Assembly (NCBI GenBank): GCA_030744625.1
Contig: JASLQF010000065.1
Coordinates: 1 to 64,000 of the forward strand
DNA: 64,000 nt
Origin: Rhodospirillales bacterium
GTDB taxonomy: Bacteria; Pseudomonadota; Alphaproteobacteria; Rhodospirillales; JASLQF01
Reading direction: 5' to 3'
Part shown: piece after piece, positions 9,882 to 18,249 of the stretch
Position numbering within the stretch: position 1 is the first letter of the stretch
How the letters are laid out: every line of letters begins with the position of its first letter
Made by a program: the position numbers and the translations under genes
The notes under the pieces: model-generated
What the model was told of the DNA's origin: nothing
Database searches by the model: none
What the model saw: only the letters and a program-made list of their open reading frames with translations

Positions 9882-10885
9882 AAGCTGTCTTCTTCAAGGA
9901 ACACGGGGACATCTCCAAACTCGAATACGGCGAGTTTCCGGAACCCGAAGTGAAGCCGGGGTGGGTCAAAATCAAGGTGGGGGCGACATCGCTCAATTGG
10001 CTCGATATCAGCACACGGCGCGGCATGCCGGGCATCAGGACCGAGCTCCCGGGCATCACGGGGGGGGATTGCGCCGGCGAGATATCCGAAATCGGCGCCG
10101 ACGTCAGTGGTTGGGAGGTCGGCCAACGGGTGCTGCTGCGACCAGGCTATTTCAGTCCCGAGGAAAATGTCTTCGACATGATGGGGGAGACGCGGCCGGG
10201 CGCGCTCGCCGAATACTGCACCGTGCGCGCGAAGCAGCTCACGGCCCTTCCCGACGACGTCTCGGACGAGGACGCATCGTGCCTGCCCATCGCGTACGGC
10301 ACGGCGCACCGCATGCTGTTCACGCGCGGCCAAGTGCAAGCGGGGGAGAAGGTGTTGATCCTGGGCGCCAGCGGCGGAGTCGGCACGGCGTGCGTGATGC
10401 TGTGCAAGATCGCCGGCGCCCACGTTATCGCCGCGGCCAGCACCGACGAGAAGTGCCGGCGTCTCGAAAAGCTCGGCGCCGACGAGACCATCAACTATAC
10501 GGACGTCGACTTCGTCAAACACATCCGGGAAACGACCGGGAGCCTCATGCGTGGCGGCGGCTGCGATGTCGTCATCAATTACAGCGGTGGCGACAGCTGG
10601 GCGAAATCGCTGCGCTGCGTTAAGCGCAACGGCCGACTCCTCACCTGCGGCGCCACGGCGGGCTTCGAACCGACCACCGATATCCGCTTTATTTGGACGG
10701 CGGAGATGAACATCATAGGTTCGAACGGATGGACGCTCGAGGACCAGGAAACGCTCGTCACCATGGTGCGCGACGGCAGGCTGAAGCCGGTGATCGACAA
10801 GGTCATGCGGCTCGACGAGGGGATCGAGGCCTGCCGCATGCTGGAGGAACGCCGTTTCTTCGGAAAGATCGTAGTGAAGCCTTGA
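9878..10885 (+). CDS. Zinc-type dehydrogenase / quinone oxidoreductase family protein (second copy)
   Basis: A 335-aa MDR protein beginning [20 protein letters not shown]. The cofactor site is LILGASGGVGTACVMLCKIAGA near residue 160-180. The internal stretches INYSGGDSWAKSLR and TCGATAGFEP line up with NFTGGDTWVPSLK and TCGATAGYDP of the copy at 227-1240, so the two are paralogues that flank the importer. The ATG overlaps the stop of the DppF-type gene, and a GAGAGGAG ribosome site lies 8 bases upstream. It probably acts on the imported compound or on a CoA-linked intermediate together with the acyl-CoA ligase downstream; this is inference. Confidence 0.87.
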   Translation: MKAVFFKEHGDISKLEYGEFPEPEVKPGWVKIKVGATSLNWLDISTRRGMPGIRTELPGITGGDCAGEISEIGADVSGWEVGQRVLLRPGYFSPEENVFDMMGETRPGALAEYCTVRAKQLTALPDDVSDEDASCLPIAYGTAHRMLFTRGQVQAGEKVLILGASGGVGTACVMLCKIAGAHVIAAASTDEKCRRLEKLGADETINYTDVDFVKHIRETTGSLMRGGGCDVVINYSGGDSWAKSLRCVKRNGRLLTCGATAGFEPTTDIRFIWTAEMNIIGSNGWTLEDQETLVTMVRDGRLKPVIDKVMRLDEGIEACRMLEERRFFGKIVVKP

Positions 10886-10906
10886 GGCAAACCGGAAGAG
10901 GTGTGA

Positions 10907-12394
10907 ATGGCTGATATCATGAACCTGGGCGATTGCATCGATGCTTCGGTCGATCCGGACAAGGTCGGGCTCATCGACCTGTTCGATGCGGACAATCCCC
11001 GAGACTACACCTACAAGGACCTTGACGCCGCCGCCAACGCGGTTGCCCGGGGGTTAGCCGCGCGCGGCCTTCAACCGGGGGACCGAGTGGCCATTCTGTC
11101 GTCCAATCGAGCCGAGTACCTGTCCGCCTATTTCGGCACCATGCGGGCCGGCATGATCTCGGTCCCGACCAACTTTAAGTTTCCCAAGGACACCATCGAT
11201 TACATCCTGCGCGATAGTGGCACCAAATTTGTATTCGCTGACGCCCCGCGCCGCGCCGACTGCCCGGCGGACCTGCCCGTGGTCGAGTTCGGGCGCGACG
11301 GCGCCGACGGTTTCGACGTCTTCCTGGATGCGGGGCCATTTGCGTCGCTTCCGGCCAAGCCCGATGACGTCGCCATGTTCCTCTACACGTCCGGCTCGAC
11401 GGGGCGTCCCAAGGGCGTTCCGCTGACCCATGGCGGATTTAACTGGGCCGTCAACGCGCGCGTCATCGACGCCGAAGAGCGCGGCCTGGTGGCGGCGCCG
11501 CTCTATCACATGAACGGGCTTTTCACGACCAAGGCCATGTTCCACGCCCATGCTTCCATCGTCATGATGGAACAGTTTCGGGCCCGCCCCTACATCGAGG
11601 CCGTCGCCCGCTACCGCTGCACCTGGGTGTTGACCATTCCCACCATGATGGCGCTGGTGGCGCGGGAGGAGGACCTCGTGCGCGAACTCGACTTGTCGGC
11701 GGTGCGCGTGCTGACCATGGGCTCGGCCCCCGTCACCATGCCCCTGTTCGAGAAGATCAAGGAACTGTTTCCCGGCGCCATCATCGCCAACGGCTATGGG
11801 ACGACGGAAGCCGGTCCCGCGGTGTTCGGCCCCCACCCGGACGGGATTCCGACGCCGCCGCTGTCGCTCGGTCATCCGATGGCCTCCGTCGAGTTGCGTC
11901 TGAAAGGTGGGGAGACGGCCGACGACGGCGTGCTGCAAATGCGAACCGGCGCCGTGTCGCCGGGCTATCACAATCTGCCCGACGAGACCGCCAAGCGGTT
12001 TCGCGACGGCTGGTATGATTCGGGCGACGTGATGCGCCGGGACGCGGATGGCTTCTATTATTTCGTCGGCCGGGCCGACGACATGTTCGTTTGTGGTGGC
12101 GAGAACATCTACCCGGGCGAGGTCGAGATGATGCTGGAGCGCCAACCCGGCGTCCTGCAGGCCACGGTCGTGCCGCTGGCCGACGAGATCAAGGGGCAGC
12201 GCCCGGTGGCCTTCATCGTGCGCCGCGAAGGCTCGAGCGTCACCGAAGATGAAATCAAGGCCTTCGCCCTGGACAACGGCCCCGCCAACGAGCACCCGCG
12301 CCACGTCGCTTTCCTCGACGAGTTGCCACTCGCCGGTACCAACAAGATTGACGTCAGAAAACTGACCGAAAGGGCCAAGATGGCCTGGGGATGA
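10907..12394 (+). CDS. AMP-dependent acyl-CoA synthetase / ligase
   Basis: A 495-aa adenylate-forming enzyme. It shows the P-loop YTSGSTGRPKGVPLTH near residue 165, the A5-type motif NGYGTTEAGP near 300, the W-Y-DSGDV motif (GWYDSGDVMRRDADGF) and the hinge plus GGENIYPGEVE near 400. The conserved C-terminal lysine is offered by TNKIDVRKL. It activates a carboxylic acid with ATP and joins it to CoA; the acid is not identifiable. It closes the importer operon, 21 bp after the dehydrogenase, and a ribosome site GGAAGAGG precedes its ATG. Confidence 0.9.
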   Translation: MADIMNLGDCIDASVDPDKVGLIDLFDADNPRDYTYKDLDAAANAVARGLAARGLQPGDRVAILSSNRAEYLSAYFGTMRAGMISVPTNFKFPKDTIDYILRDSGTKFVFADAPRRADCPADLPVVEFGRDGADGFDVFLDAGPFASLPAKPDDVAMFLYTSGSTGRPKGVPLTHGGFNWAVNARVIDAEERGLVAAPLYHMNGLFTTKAMFHAHASIVMMEQFRARPYIEAVARYRCTWVLTIPTMMALVAREEDLVRELDLSAVRVLTMGSAPVTMPLFEKIKELFPGAIIANGYGTTEAGPAVFGPHPDGIPTPPLSLGHPMASVELRLKGGETADDGVLQMRTGAVSPGYHNLPDETAKRFRDGWYDSGDVMRRDADGFYYFVGRADDMFVCGGENIYPGEVEMMLERQPGVLQATVVPLADEIKGQRPVAFIVRREGSSVTEDEIKAFALDNGPANEHPRHVAFLDELPLAGTNKIDVRKLTERAKMAWG

Positions 12395-12470
12395 GCCGAT
12401 GGACCAAGGGTGGGCTTGTCAGGTCAACCCGGGGCATTGTCAGAGCAAATCGGCTTGGGCCGGGGCGCTC

Positions 12471-13841
12471 CTAGCGAACCCCGGTCCGGGTTCTTGGGAC
12501 ATAGTCGCCGACTCCCGGTTTGCCCACATAGGCGCCGTCCTCGGCAATCACCTGGCCGCGCAGGATGGTATGGGAGGCCGTGTAGCCGACCTGGCGGCCT
12601 TCGTAGGGCGAGTAGTCGGAGAAGGAGCCCAGATCGGCGGCGCGGATCACCTTGCGGGCCTCGGGATCGACGATGGTCACGTCGCCGTCGGCGCCCGGCA
12701 TCAGGGACCCCTTGCGGGGAGCGAGCCCGAAGATGGCGGCGGGCGCCGACGTCATCTTGTCGACCAGGCTGGCCACGTCCAATCCCCGCCGCGTGCCCTC
12801 GCTCAGGAACACCGGCACCAGGGTGGCGACACCGGGAAAGCCCGACGTGGCCTTCCAGATGTCGCCTTCCTTGGACGCCAACTTGCGGCACACGTGGTCC
12901 GATCCGACCACGTCAATGGTGCCGTCGGCGACGCCCTCCCACAACGCCTCGACGTCGTCGGCATGGCGCAGCGGCGGGTTGACCTTGCCCATGGGCGAGG
13001 GTGCGGTGTCGCAGGTCAAGCTCAGGTAATGGACGCAGGTCTCGCCGAACACCATGGCGGGGCGCCGGGCCTTGGCCTCGCGCACCGCCTCCAAGGCGGC
13101 GCGGCAGGTGATGTGGACGACGTAGATGGGGGCTCCAGCCGCCTCGGCCATGTAGAGGACGCGCCGGGTCGCCTCGGCCTCGACGAAGTCGGGCCGGCTG
13201 GCGTCCCAGTCGCGGATGGTGCCGTCGCCGTCCCGTTGGGCCTCGGGCCCCAGGGCCCAGATGATCTCGACGTTCTCGGCGTGGACGCAGGGCAGCGAGC
13301 CCGGAAGCCCGGCCACCATGCGCAACAGGCGGAACAGGAACCCGTCGTCATTGCCGGGGATGCCCATATAGGCCCCTTCCTCGCCGCGGAAGGTCATGAA
13401 GAACTTGAAGGACGGAATGCCAAGCTTGTCCATGGTATCGGGAAAGGCCGCCAGTTGGTCGTCGGTGACCAGGGCCGGATGGAGACCGTAATCGCCACAA
13501 CCGCGTCCGCCGCCGGCGTCGATGTCCCGTTGCACCACCTCCGTCAGGTCGCCGGAATCCAGGAGGTAGGAGAGCGACGTCGTGACGCCACCGATGGCGG
13601 CGCTGCGCGTCTCGCTCTCGTAGCCGTCGCCACCGGGGCCCAGGGTGAGGTGGGTGTGGGCGTCGATGACGCCGGGTAGGACCAGCCGGCCAGAGGCATC
13701 CACCACCCGCCGCGCCTCCACCGAGGTTCCGGCCTCGAGAAGTGCCGCCACCTTGCCGTCCGATATGGCGACGTCGGCGGGCCACAGGCCCTGGCCCGGG
13801 ATAACGACCTCGCCGCTCTTGATGAGCAGGTCCGCTCTCAT
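12471..13841 (-). CDS. Hydantoinase / dihydropyrimidinase-like cyclic amidohydrolase
   Basis: A 456-aa amidohydrolase-superfamily enzyme. All expected metal ligands are visible: H62 and H64 in GVIDAHTHL, the lysine to be carboxylated K146 in PSFKFFM, H187 in PCVHAEN, H243 in VVHITC and D315 in VVGSDHV. These match the dihydropyrimidinase/hydantoinase/allantoinase group, which opens cyclic amides and imides in the cytoplasm. Its ATG overlaps the stop of the upstream isochorismatase-family gene by 4 bp, so ring opening and cleavage of the resulting half-amide or carbamoyl product are probably coupled. Substrate could be a hydantoin, a dihydropyrimidine or a cyclic imide. Confidence 0.88.
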   Translation of the reverse strand: MRADLLIKSGEVVIPGQGLWPADVAISDGKVAALLEAGTSVEARRVVDASGRLVLPGVIDAHTHLTLGPGGDGYESETRSAAIGGVTTSLSYLLDSGDLTEVVQRDIDAGGGRGCGDYGLHPALVTDDQLAAFPDTMDKLGIPSFKFFMTFRGEEGAYMGIPGNDDGFLFRLLRMVAGLPGSLPCVHAENVEIIWALGPEAQRDGDGTIRDWDASRPDFVEAEATRRVLYMAEAAGAPIYVVHITCRAALEAVREAKARRPAMVFGETCVHYLSLTCDTAPSPMGKVNPPLRHADDVEALWEGVADGTIDVVGSDHVCRKLASKEGDIWKATSGFPGVATLVPVFLSEGTRRGLDVASLVDKMTSAPAAIFGLAPRKGSLMPGADGDVTIVDPEARKVIRAADLGSFSDYSPYEGRQVGYTASHTILRGQVIAEDGAYVGKPGVGDYVPRTRTGVR

Positions 13842-14542
13842 GATCCGTCTCTCTCTTCCAGGGGCAGGGTTTCGAGATATTGGATGACCTTTTCCGAGGG
13901 CAGCACGTCGGCGTACTTCTGGTCCATGTCGAAGAGGTTGATGGCGTGGCTGGCCTCGCCGCGGTCGAAGACGGCATCCTCGACCACCACCACCTTGTAG
14001 CCGTAAGAGAAGGCGTCGGAGACCGAGGCGCGGACGCAGCCGCTGGTGGTCGCCCCGGTGACGATGATGGTGTCGCGGTCCAGGTCGTTGAGATAGGTGG
14101 CCAGGGGCGTGCCGAAGAAGGCCGAGGCATAGCGCTTGCTGACCACCATGTCGCCCGGAAGGGGGGCGATGGTTTCGATGATCTCGGTCCCCCGGTTGCC
14201 GATGTAGCTGGGTCCGTCGGCGATGGACGGCACCTTGTCCTTCCAGCGCCCGGTGTCAAAACGATCCTTGCGCTCGACCACCGGATAGAGCACCGGGACG
14301 CCACGCGGACGGGCCACGGCCAGCAGGCGCTCGATGACCCCGACTGCCGCCCAGCCGGCCTCGCCGCAACTTGTCTTGTACTCGTCGATGGCCCCGAGGA
14401 TGGGCATGGGGCTCTCGCCGCAGGTGCGATACTGAACGTCGATGATCAGGATGCCCGGCCGGGTGCCGAACCCAGCCCGGTGGCCGAAACCGGCCTTGGC
14501 GTAAACCTCGCGGTCGAGGTCGGTGAGGAACCTTTCCGTCAT
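13838..14542 (-). CDS. Isochorismatase-family cysteine hydrolase (N-carbamoylsarcosine amidase / maleamate amidase-like)
   Basis: A 234-aa hydrolase. The catalytic triad is present: D35 in LIIDVQ, K136 in VVSKRYASAF and C169 in TTSGCVRAS. The TSGCVRA sequence is typical of N-carbamoylsarcosine amidases and maleamate amidases (NicF-like), which release ammonia from a carbamoyl or half-amide. The start at 14542 has GGAG six bases upstream; a longer in-frame extension has no such site. It is the first gene of a two-gene minus-strand operon with the cyclic amidohydrolase and diverges from the lyase/molybdoenzyme operon. A second, related copy lies at 43681-44358. Confidence 0.87.
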   Translation of the reverse strand: MTERFLTDLDREVYAKAGFGHRAGFGTRPGILIIDVQYRTCGESPMPILGAIDEYKTSCGEAGWAAVGVIERLLAVARPRGVPVLYPVVERKDRFDTGRWKDKVPSIADGPSYIGNRGTEIIETIAPLPGDMVVSKRYASAFFGTPLATYLNDLDRDTIIVTGATTSGCVRASVSDAFSYGYKVVVVEDAVFDRGEASHAINLFDMDQKYADVLPSEKVIQYLETLPLEERDGS

Positions 14543-14757
14543 TCCATTCTCCTTCCCATGACCGGCCCCGATCCGGGGCGGGGCGAGTCCTGTCCGTCGC
14601 CGACAACAGTGCCAGCGATGGCGGAACATTTCCATTCCTCCTTTGCCCGTGGAAACCGGCGCGGCGACGGAGGGATGGAAAAAATCCCTGCGATGGATCA
14701 ATATTCGCCTCCACCCCGACGGCGACGTCAACCCACGGGCCAACCGATCGAGGGACC

Positions 14758-15618
14758 ATGCGCGACTCGACGAAACTTCGTGAATACATCGACGGGGAGC
14801 AGGCCCTGGTCATCCCTGGGGTCTACGACGGCCTTTCGGCGCGCCTCGTCGAAAGGGCCGGTTTCCAGGTCGTCTATGCCTCGGGCGGCGCCATTGCCCG
14901 GAGCAGCGGCGTTCCCGACATGGGATTGCTGGGTCTGCCGGAAGTGGTGGCGCGGCTGGAACAGATCGTCGATTCCGTGACCCTGCCGGTGATCGCCGAT
15001 TGCGATACCGGCTACGGCAACGCCCTCAACGCGCAGCGCGCCATCCGCGCCTTCGAGCGGGTCGGGGTGGCCGGCCTCCATCTGGAGGACCAGACCTTTC
15101 CCAAGCGCTGCGGCCATTTGGACGACAAGGGGGTCGTGCCGACCGGCGAGTTCGTCCAGAAGATTCGGGCCGCCCGCGACGCCTCGCAAGATCCCGACCT
15201 GGTCATCATCGCGCGCACCGACGCACTGGCCGTGGAGGGACTGGACTCGGCCCTCGAGCGCATGCACGCCTACATGGAGGCCGGGGCCGACGTCGCCTTC
15301 GTCGAGGCCCCGGTGAGCGAGGAGCAGATCCGCGAGATTGCCGAACGGCTTCCCTATCCCAAACTGATCAACATGTTCGATGGAGGCAAGACGCCCTTGG
15401 TGCCCCTGGACACCCTGTCGCGGCTGGGTTACCGCCTGATCCTGGTTCCCAGCGACCTGCAGCGCGCCGCCATCAAGGCCATGGACGAGGTGGCCAGGGT
15501 CATCCGGCGCGATGGCAACAGCGCCGCCGTCGCCGAGGCCCTGATCTCCTTCGAGGATCGCGAACGCATCATCGATACCCCCGCCTACCTGGAACTGAGC
15601 CGCCGTTTCGGGGCCTGA
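14758..15618 (+). CDS. Isocitrate lyase / PEP mutase superfamily C-C lyase (KRCGH type)
   Basis: A 286-aa TIM-barrel enzyme. It has the metal-binding DCDTGYGN segment near residue 81 and LEDQTFPKRCGH near 109-120, where C118 is the catalytic cysteine of true lyases such as methylisocitrate lyase and 2,3-dimethylmalate lyase; PEP mutases and simple decarboxylases lack it. The IARTDALAVEG motif follows. It would cleave a substituted malate or isocitrate into a 2-oxo acid and a second acid. The gene opens the molybdoenzyme operon, 18 bp before the catalytic subunit. A homologue with the same motif lies at 44437-45318. Confidence 0.87.
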   Translation: MRDSTKLREYIDGEQALVIPGVYDGLSARLVERAGFQVVYASGGAIARSSGVPDMGLLGLPEVVARLEQIVDSVTLPVIADCDTGYGNALNAQRAIRAFERVGVAGLHLEDQTFPKRCGHLDDKGVVPTGEFVQKIRAARDASQDPDLVIIARTDALAVEGLDSALERMHAYMEAGADVAFVEAPVSEEQIREIAERLPYPKLINMFDGGKTPLVPLDTLSRLGYRLILVPSDLQRAAIKAMDEVARVIRRDGNSAAVAEALISFEDRERIIDTPAYLELSRRFGA

Positions 15619-15636
15619 CGGCGGAAAGGCGGGGCC

Positions 15637-18249
15637 ATGGAAGACACCTGGATCCCCACCGTCTGCTACGGTTGCTACAACGCCTGCGGCGTCCTCGCCC
15701 GCCGGGTCGACGGCGTGGTGACGGACATCGGCGGCGATCCCGAGAACCCGTCCAGCCTGGGCCACATCTGCGCCAAGGGCAAGGCCCGCATCGCCGACCT
15801 CTACGATCCCCAGCGGGTGTTGCGGCCCCTGCGCCGGCGCAACCCGGAAAAGGGCATCGGCGTTGACCCCCAATGGGAAGAGACCACATGGGAAGAGGCG
15901 CTTCAACTGGTGGCCGAGCGCTTGACGACGGCCCGCAACAAGGATCCGCGCCGGGTCGTGGTGGCGCATTTCGACCTGCCGGCGGCGGCGCTGGTCCGGG
16001 TCTGGTGCACGGCCCTGGGAACGCCCCATAGCAACTGGTCTTCGGCCGGCCTGTTCTGCGGCATGGGGTCCCATTCGGTGAACATGCTGATCAACGGCGC
16101 CTACAACTCGGAAATCGATTTCCGGCATTGCCGCCATGCCGTGCTGGTCGGCACGCAAATGGGGTTCATGGTCGACAGCAATGCCCAGGCGACGACCCAT
16201 GGCCTGGCCCAGGCCCGCCTGCGCGGCATGAAGCTGACCGTCATCGATCCGGTCTGCGGCACCGCCGCCGGGAAGGCCGACAACTGGATCCCCATCCGGC
16301 CGGGGACCGACGCCGCCCTGGGACTGGGCATCGTCAACCAGTTGGTCAACCATTTGCAGGTCTACGACGCACCCTTCCTGCGCCGGCGCACCAATGCCCC
16401 CTATCTGATCGGCCCCGACGGCCGCTACATGCGCCATGCCGAGAGCGGCAAACCGCTGGTCTGGGACACGCAGGCCAAGGTCCCCTCGGCCTTCGACGAG
16501 TGTGCGCCCGAACGCATGGCCCTGGAAGGCGAATTCCGGATCGAGGGAACCGACTGCCACCCGACCTTCGAGTTGCTGCGCCGCCATGTCGGGCGCTACG
16601 GTCCCGAGCGGGTTGCCGAAATCACCGACGTTCCGGCGTCACGGATCGTCGAGCTGGCGGCCGAACTGGCCGAGGACGCCGGCATTGGCGAGACCATCAC
16701 CATCGACGGCGGCGAGCTGCCGCTGCGGCCCATCGCGGTCAACTTCAAGAGCGGACCAGTGGGCCACAAGCACGGCATGGCGGCCGCCCTGGCCTTGCAT
16801 CTGATCAACATCGTCCTCGGCGCCATCGATGTTCCCGGCGGCTTCCTCGGCGTCAATCCGGTGGGGCCGACCTGGGAGCCCGAGGTGGGCGCCGACGGAA
16901 TGCTGGTGGCCGCCGACCACGTGCGCTCTCTGTTCGGATACAACAGCCCCTTTCCCGGCGCCCCGGTACGCCCGCCGGAGACCTTGTCGCTCCAGGAAGT
17001 GCTGCCCATCGCGGTCGGCGGACGGACTCTCTATCCCTTTACCCTGCTGGCGGGCGAGGATTTCGGCCTCGATTTCACGCCCGACGTTCTTCTCCATTGC
17101 CGGGTCAACCTGATGATGAGCATCGTCGAACCGGCTCGGATCGCCGAGGCCCTCAGCCGAATCCCCTTCATGGTCTCCTTCTCCACCCATCTGGACGAGA
17201 CCACCGAGTTCGCCGACGTGGTCCTGCCCGATGCCCACGACATGGAGCGCCACGACCTGTTTCCCGCCAACCATCCCTACGCCTTCCTGGTGCCCGGACC
17301 CGGCGTCTGGTACGGGGCGCGGCGCCAGCCGGTGGTTCCGGCGGCCGGCCAGGCCCGTCACTGGGGCGACGTGCTGTTCGACCTGGCCTACCGCATGGGA
17401 CTGGGGGAGGAACTGCACCAGGTGTGCAACCAGATCCTGGGGTTCGAAGGCGCGGCCGAGTTGCCGGCCGAGGGCCGATTCGAGGTCGCCGACTTGGCCT
17501 CGCGCCAGATCCGGCGCGAGGCGGGAGAGGAGGCGGCCAAGGTCGGCGCCCCCGGCGGCAGCGGGACCTTCCGCTTGCGCCGCAAGCGCCTCGAGGAGGC
17601 CTACCCGGGGCCCTGGGTGAAGCCGCGCCTGCCCATCTACCAGGAGCACTTCATCGACAAGGGCATGGAGGTGGCGGAGGCCTTGCAGGGCCGCCCGGTG
17701 CGCTGGGACCTTTCCGATTACGCGCCGCTCCCGGACTGGCGGCCCTCGGCCGCCCACGAGGAAGACGCGGAAGCCTTCGACCTTTTCGCCGTGCCCTACA
17801 AGCTGCCCTTCCACGGCCTCGGTCTGGCCGCCCAGAACCCGTGGCTCGCCGACCTGGGCGAGCGCCATCCCCATGCCTTCCGGCTGCTCATGCACCGGCG
17901 CGCCGGGGCCGCCCGGGGCATCCGGGACGGCGAATGGGTCAGCGTCACCTCGCGGGTCGGCAGGGTCAGGGGAAGGGTCCGCCTGACCGAGGGCATCCAC
18001 CCCGAAACGGTCGCGGTGGCCGGGATCAACGGCCATTGGGCGCGGGGAATGCCACAAGCGCGGGGCAGGGGAATTCATTTCAACACCCTGATCCCCTTCG
18101 ACCTGGACAACGTGGACAAGCTGTCCTCGGCCTTCGATTCCAAGGCCAAGGTGCGGGTGGCGCCGGCCGGCACGGCGGAGCGGGGCGCCGGAAAGATGCG
18201 GGACCGACTCGCCGAAGCCCTGTGTCTGCCGGGGAGGCGGCGCCGATGA
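15637..18249 (+). CDS. Molybdopterin (bis-MGD) oxidoreductase, DMSO-reductase family, catalytic subunit
   Basis: An 870-aa enzyme. The N-terminal [4Fe-4S] site is C10-x2-C13-x3-C17 with C45, and the molybdopterin domains follow, including DPVCGTAAGKADNWIPIRPGTD in two parts near residues 205-230. The likely Mo or W ligand is C141 in SSAGLFCGMGS. No Tat or Sec signal is present: the protein starts MEDTWIPTVCYGC, so the subunit should remain in the cytoplasm, unlike most relatives with membrane partners. The stop overlaps the next gene's ATG by 4 bp. Downstream lie the ferredoxin/anchor fusion and a MoaD-like carrier. The reaction is unknown; a redox step on the same carbon skeleton handled by the lyase is plausible. 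Confidence 0.9.
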   Translation: MEDTWIPTVCYGCYNACGVLARRVDGVVTDIGGDPENPSSLGHICAKGKARIADLYDPQRVLRPLRRRNPEKGIGVDPQWEETTWEEALQLVAERLTTARNKDPRRVVVAHFDLPAAALVRVWCTALGTPHSNWSSAGLFCGMGSHSVNMLINGAYNSEIDFRHCRHAVLVGTQMGFMVDSNAQATTHGLAQARLRGMKLTVIDPVCGTAAGKADNWIPIRPGTDAALGLGIVNQLVNHLQVYDAPFLRRRTNAPYLIGPDGRYMRHAESGKPLVWDTQAKVPSAFDECAPERMALEGEFRIEGTDCHPTFELLRRHVGRYGPERVAEITDVPASRIVELAAELAEDAGIGETITIDGGELPLRPIAVNFKSGPVGHKHGMAAALALHLINIVLGAIDVPGGFLGVNPVGPTWEPEVGADGMLVAADHVRSLFGYNSPFPGAPVRPPETLSLQEVLPIAVGGRTLYPFTLLAGEDFGLDFTPDVLLHCRVNLMMSIVEPARIAEALSRIPFMVSFSTHLDETTEFADVVLPDAHDMERHDLFPANHPYAFLVPGPGVWYGARRQPVVPAAGQARHWGDVLFDLAYRMGLGEELHQVCNQILGFEGAAELPAEGRFEVADLASRQIRREAGEEAAKVGAPGGSGTFRLRRKRLEEAYPGPWVKPRLPIYQEHFIDKGMEVAEALQGRPVRWDLSDYAPLPDWRPSAAHEEDAEAFDLFAVPYKLPFHGLGLAAQNPWLADLGERHPHAFRLLMHRRAGAARGIRDGEWVSVTSRVGRVRGRVRLTEGIHPETVAVAGINGHWARGMPQARGRGIHFNTLIPFDLDNVDKLSSAFDSKAKVRVAPAGTAERGAGKMRDRLAEALCLPGRRRR

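Noticed and set aside
12477-12494. GAACCC/GGGTTC hairpin as a terminator for the CoA ligase operon
   Set aside because: It lies within the last codons of the convergent cyclic amidohydrolase and has no T run.
16128-18245. Very long plus-strand frame running into the ferredoxin fusion
   Set aside because: This is the out-of-frame shadow of the molybdoenzyme gene; the real ferredoxin start is the ATG at 18246, overlapping the previous stop.
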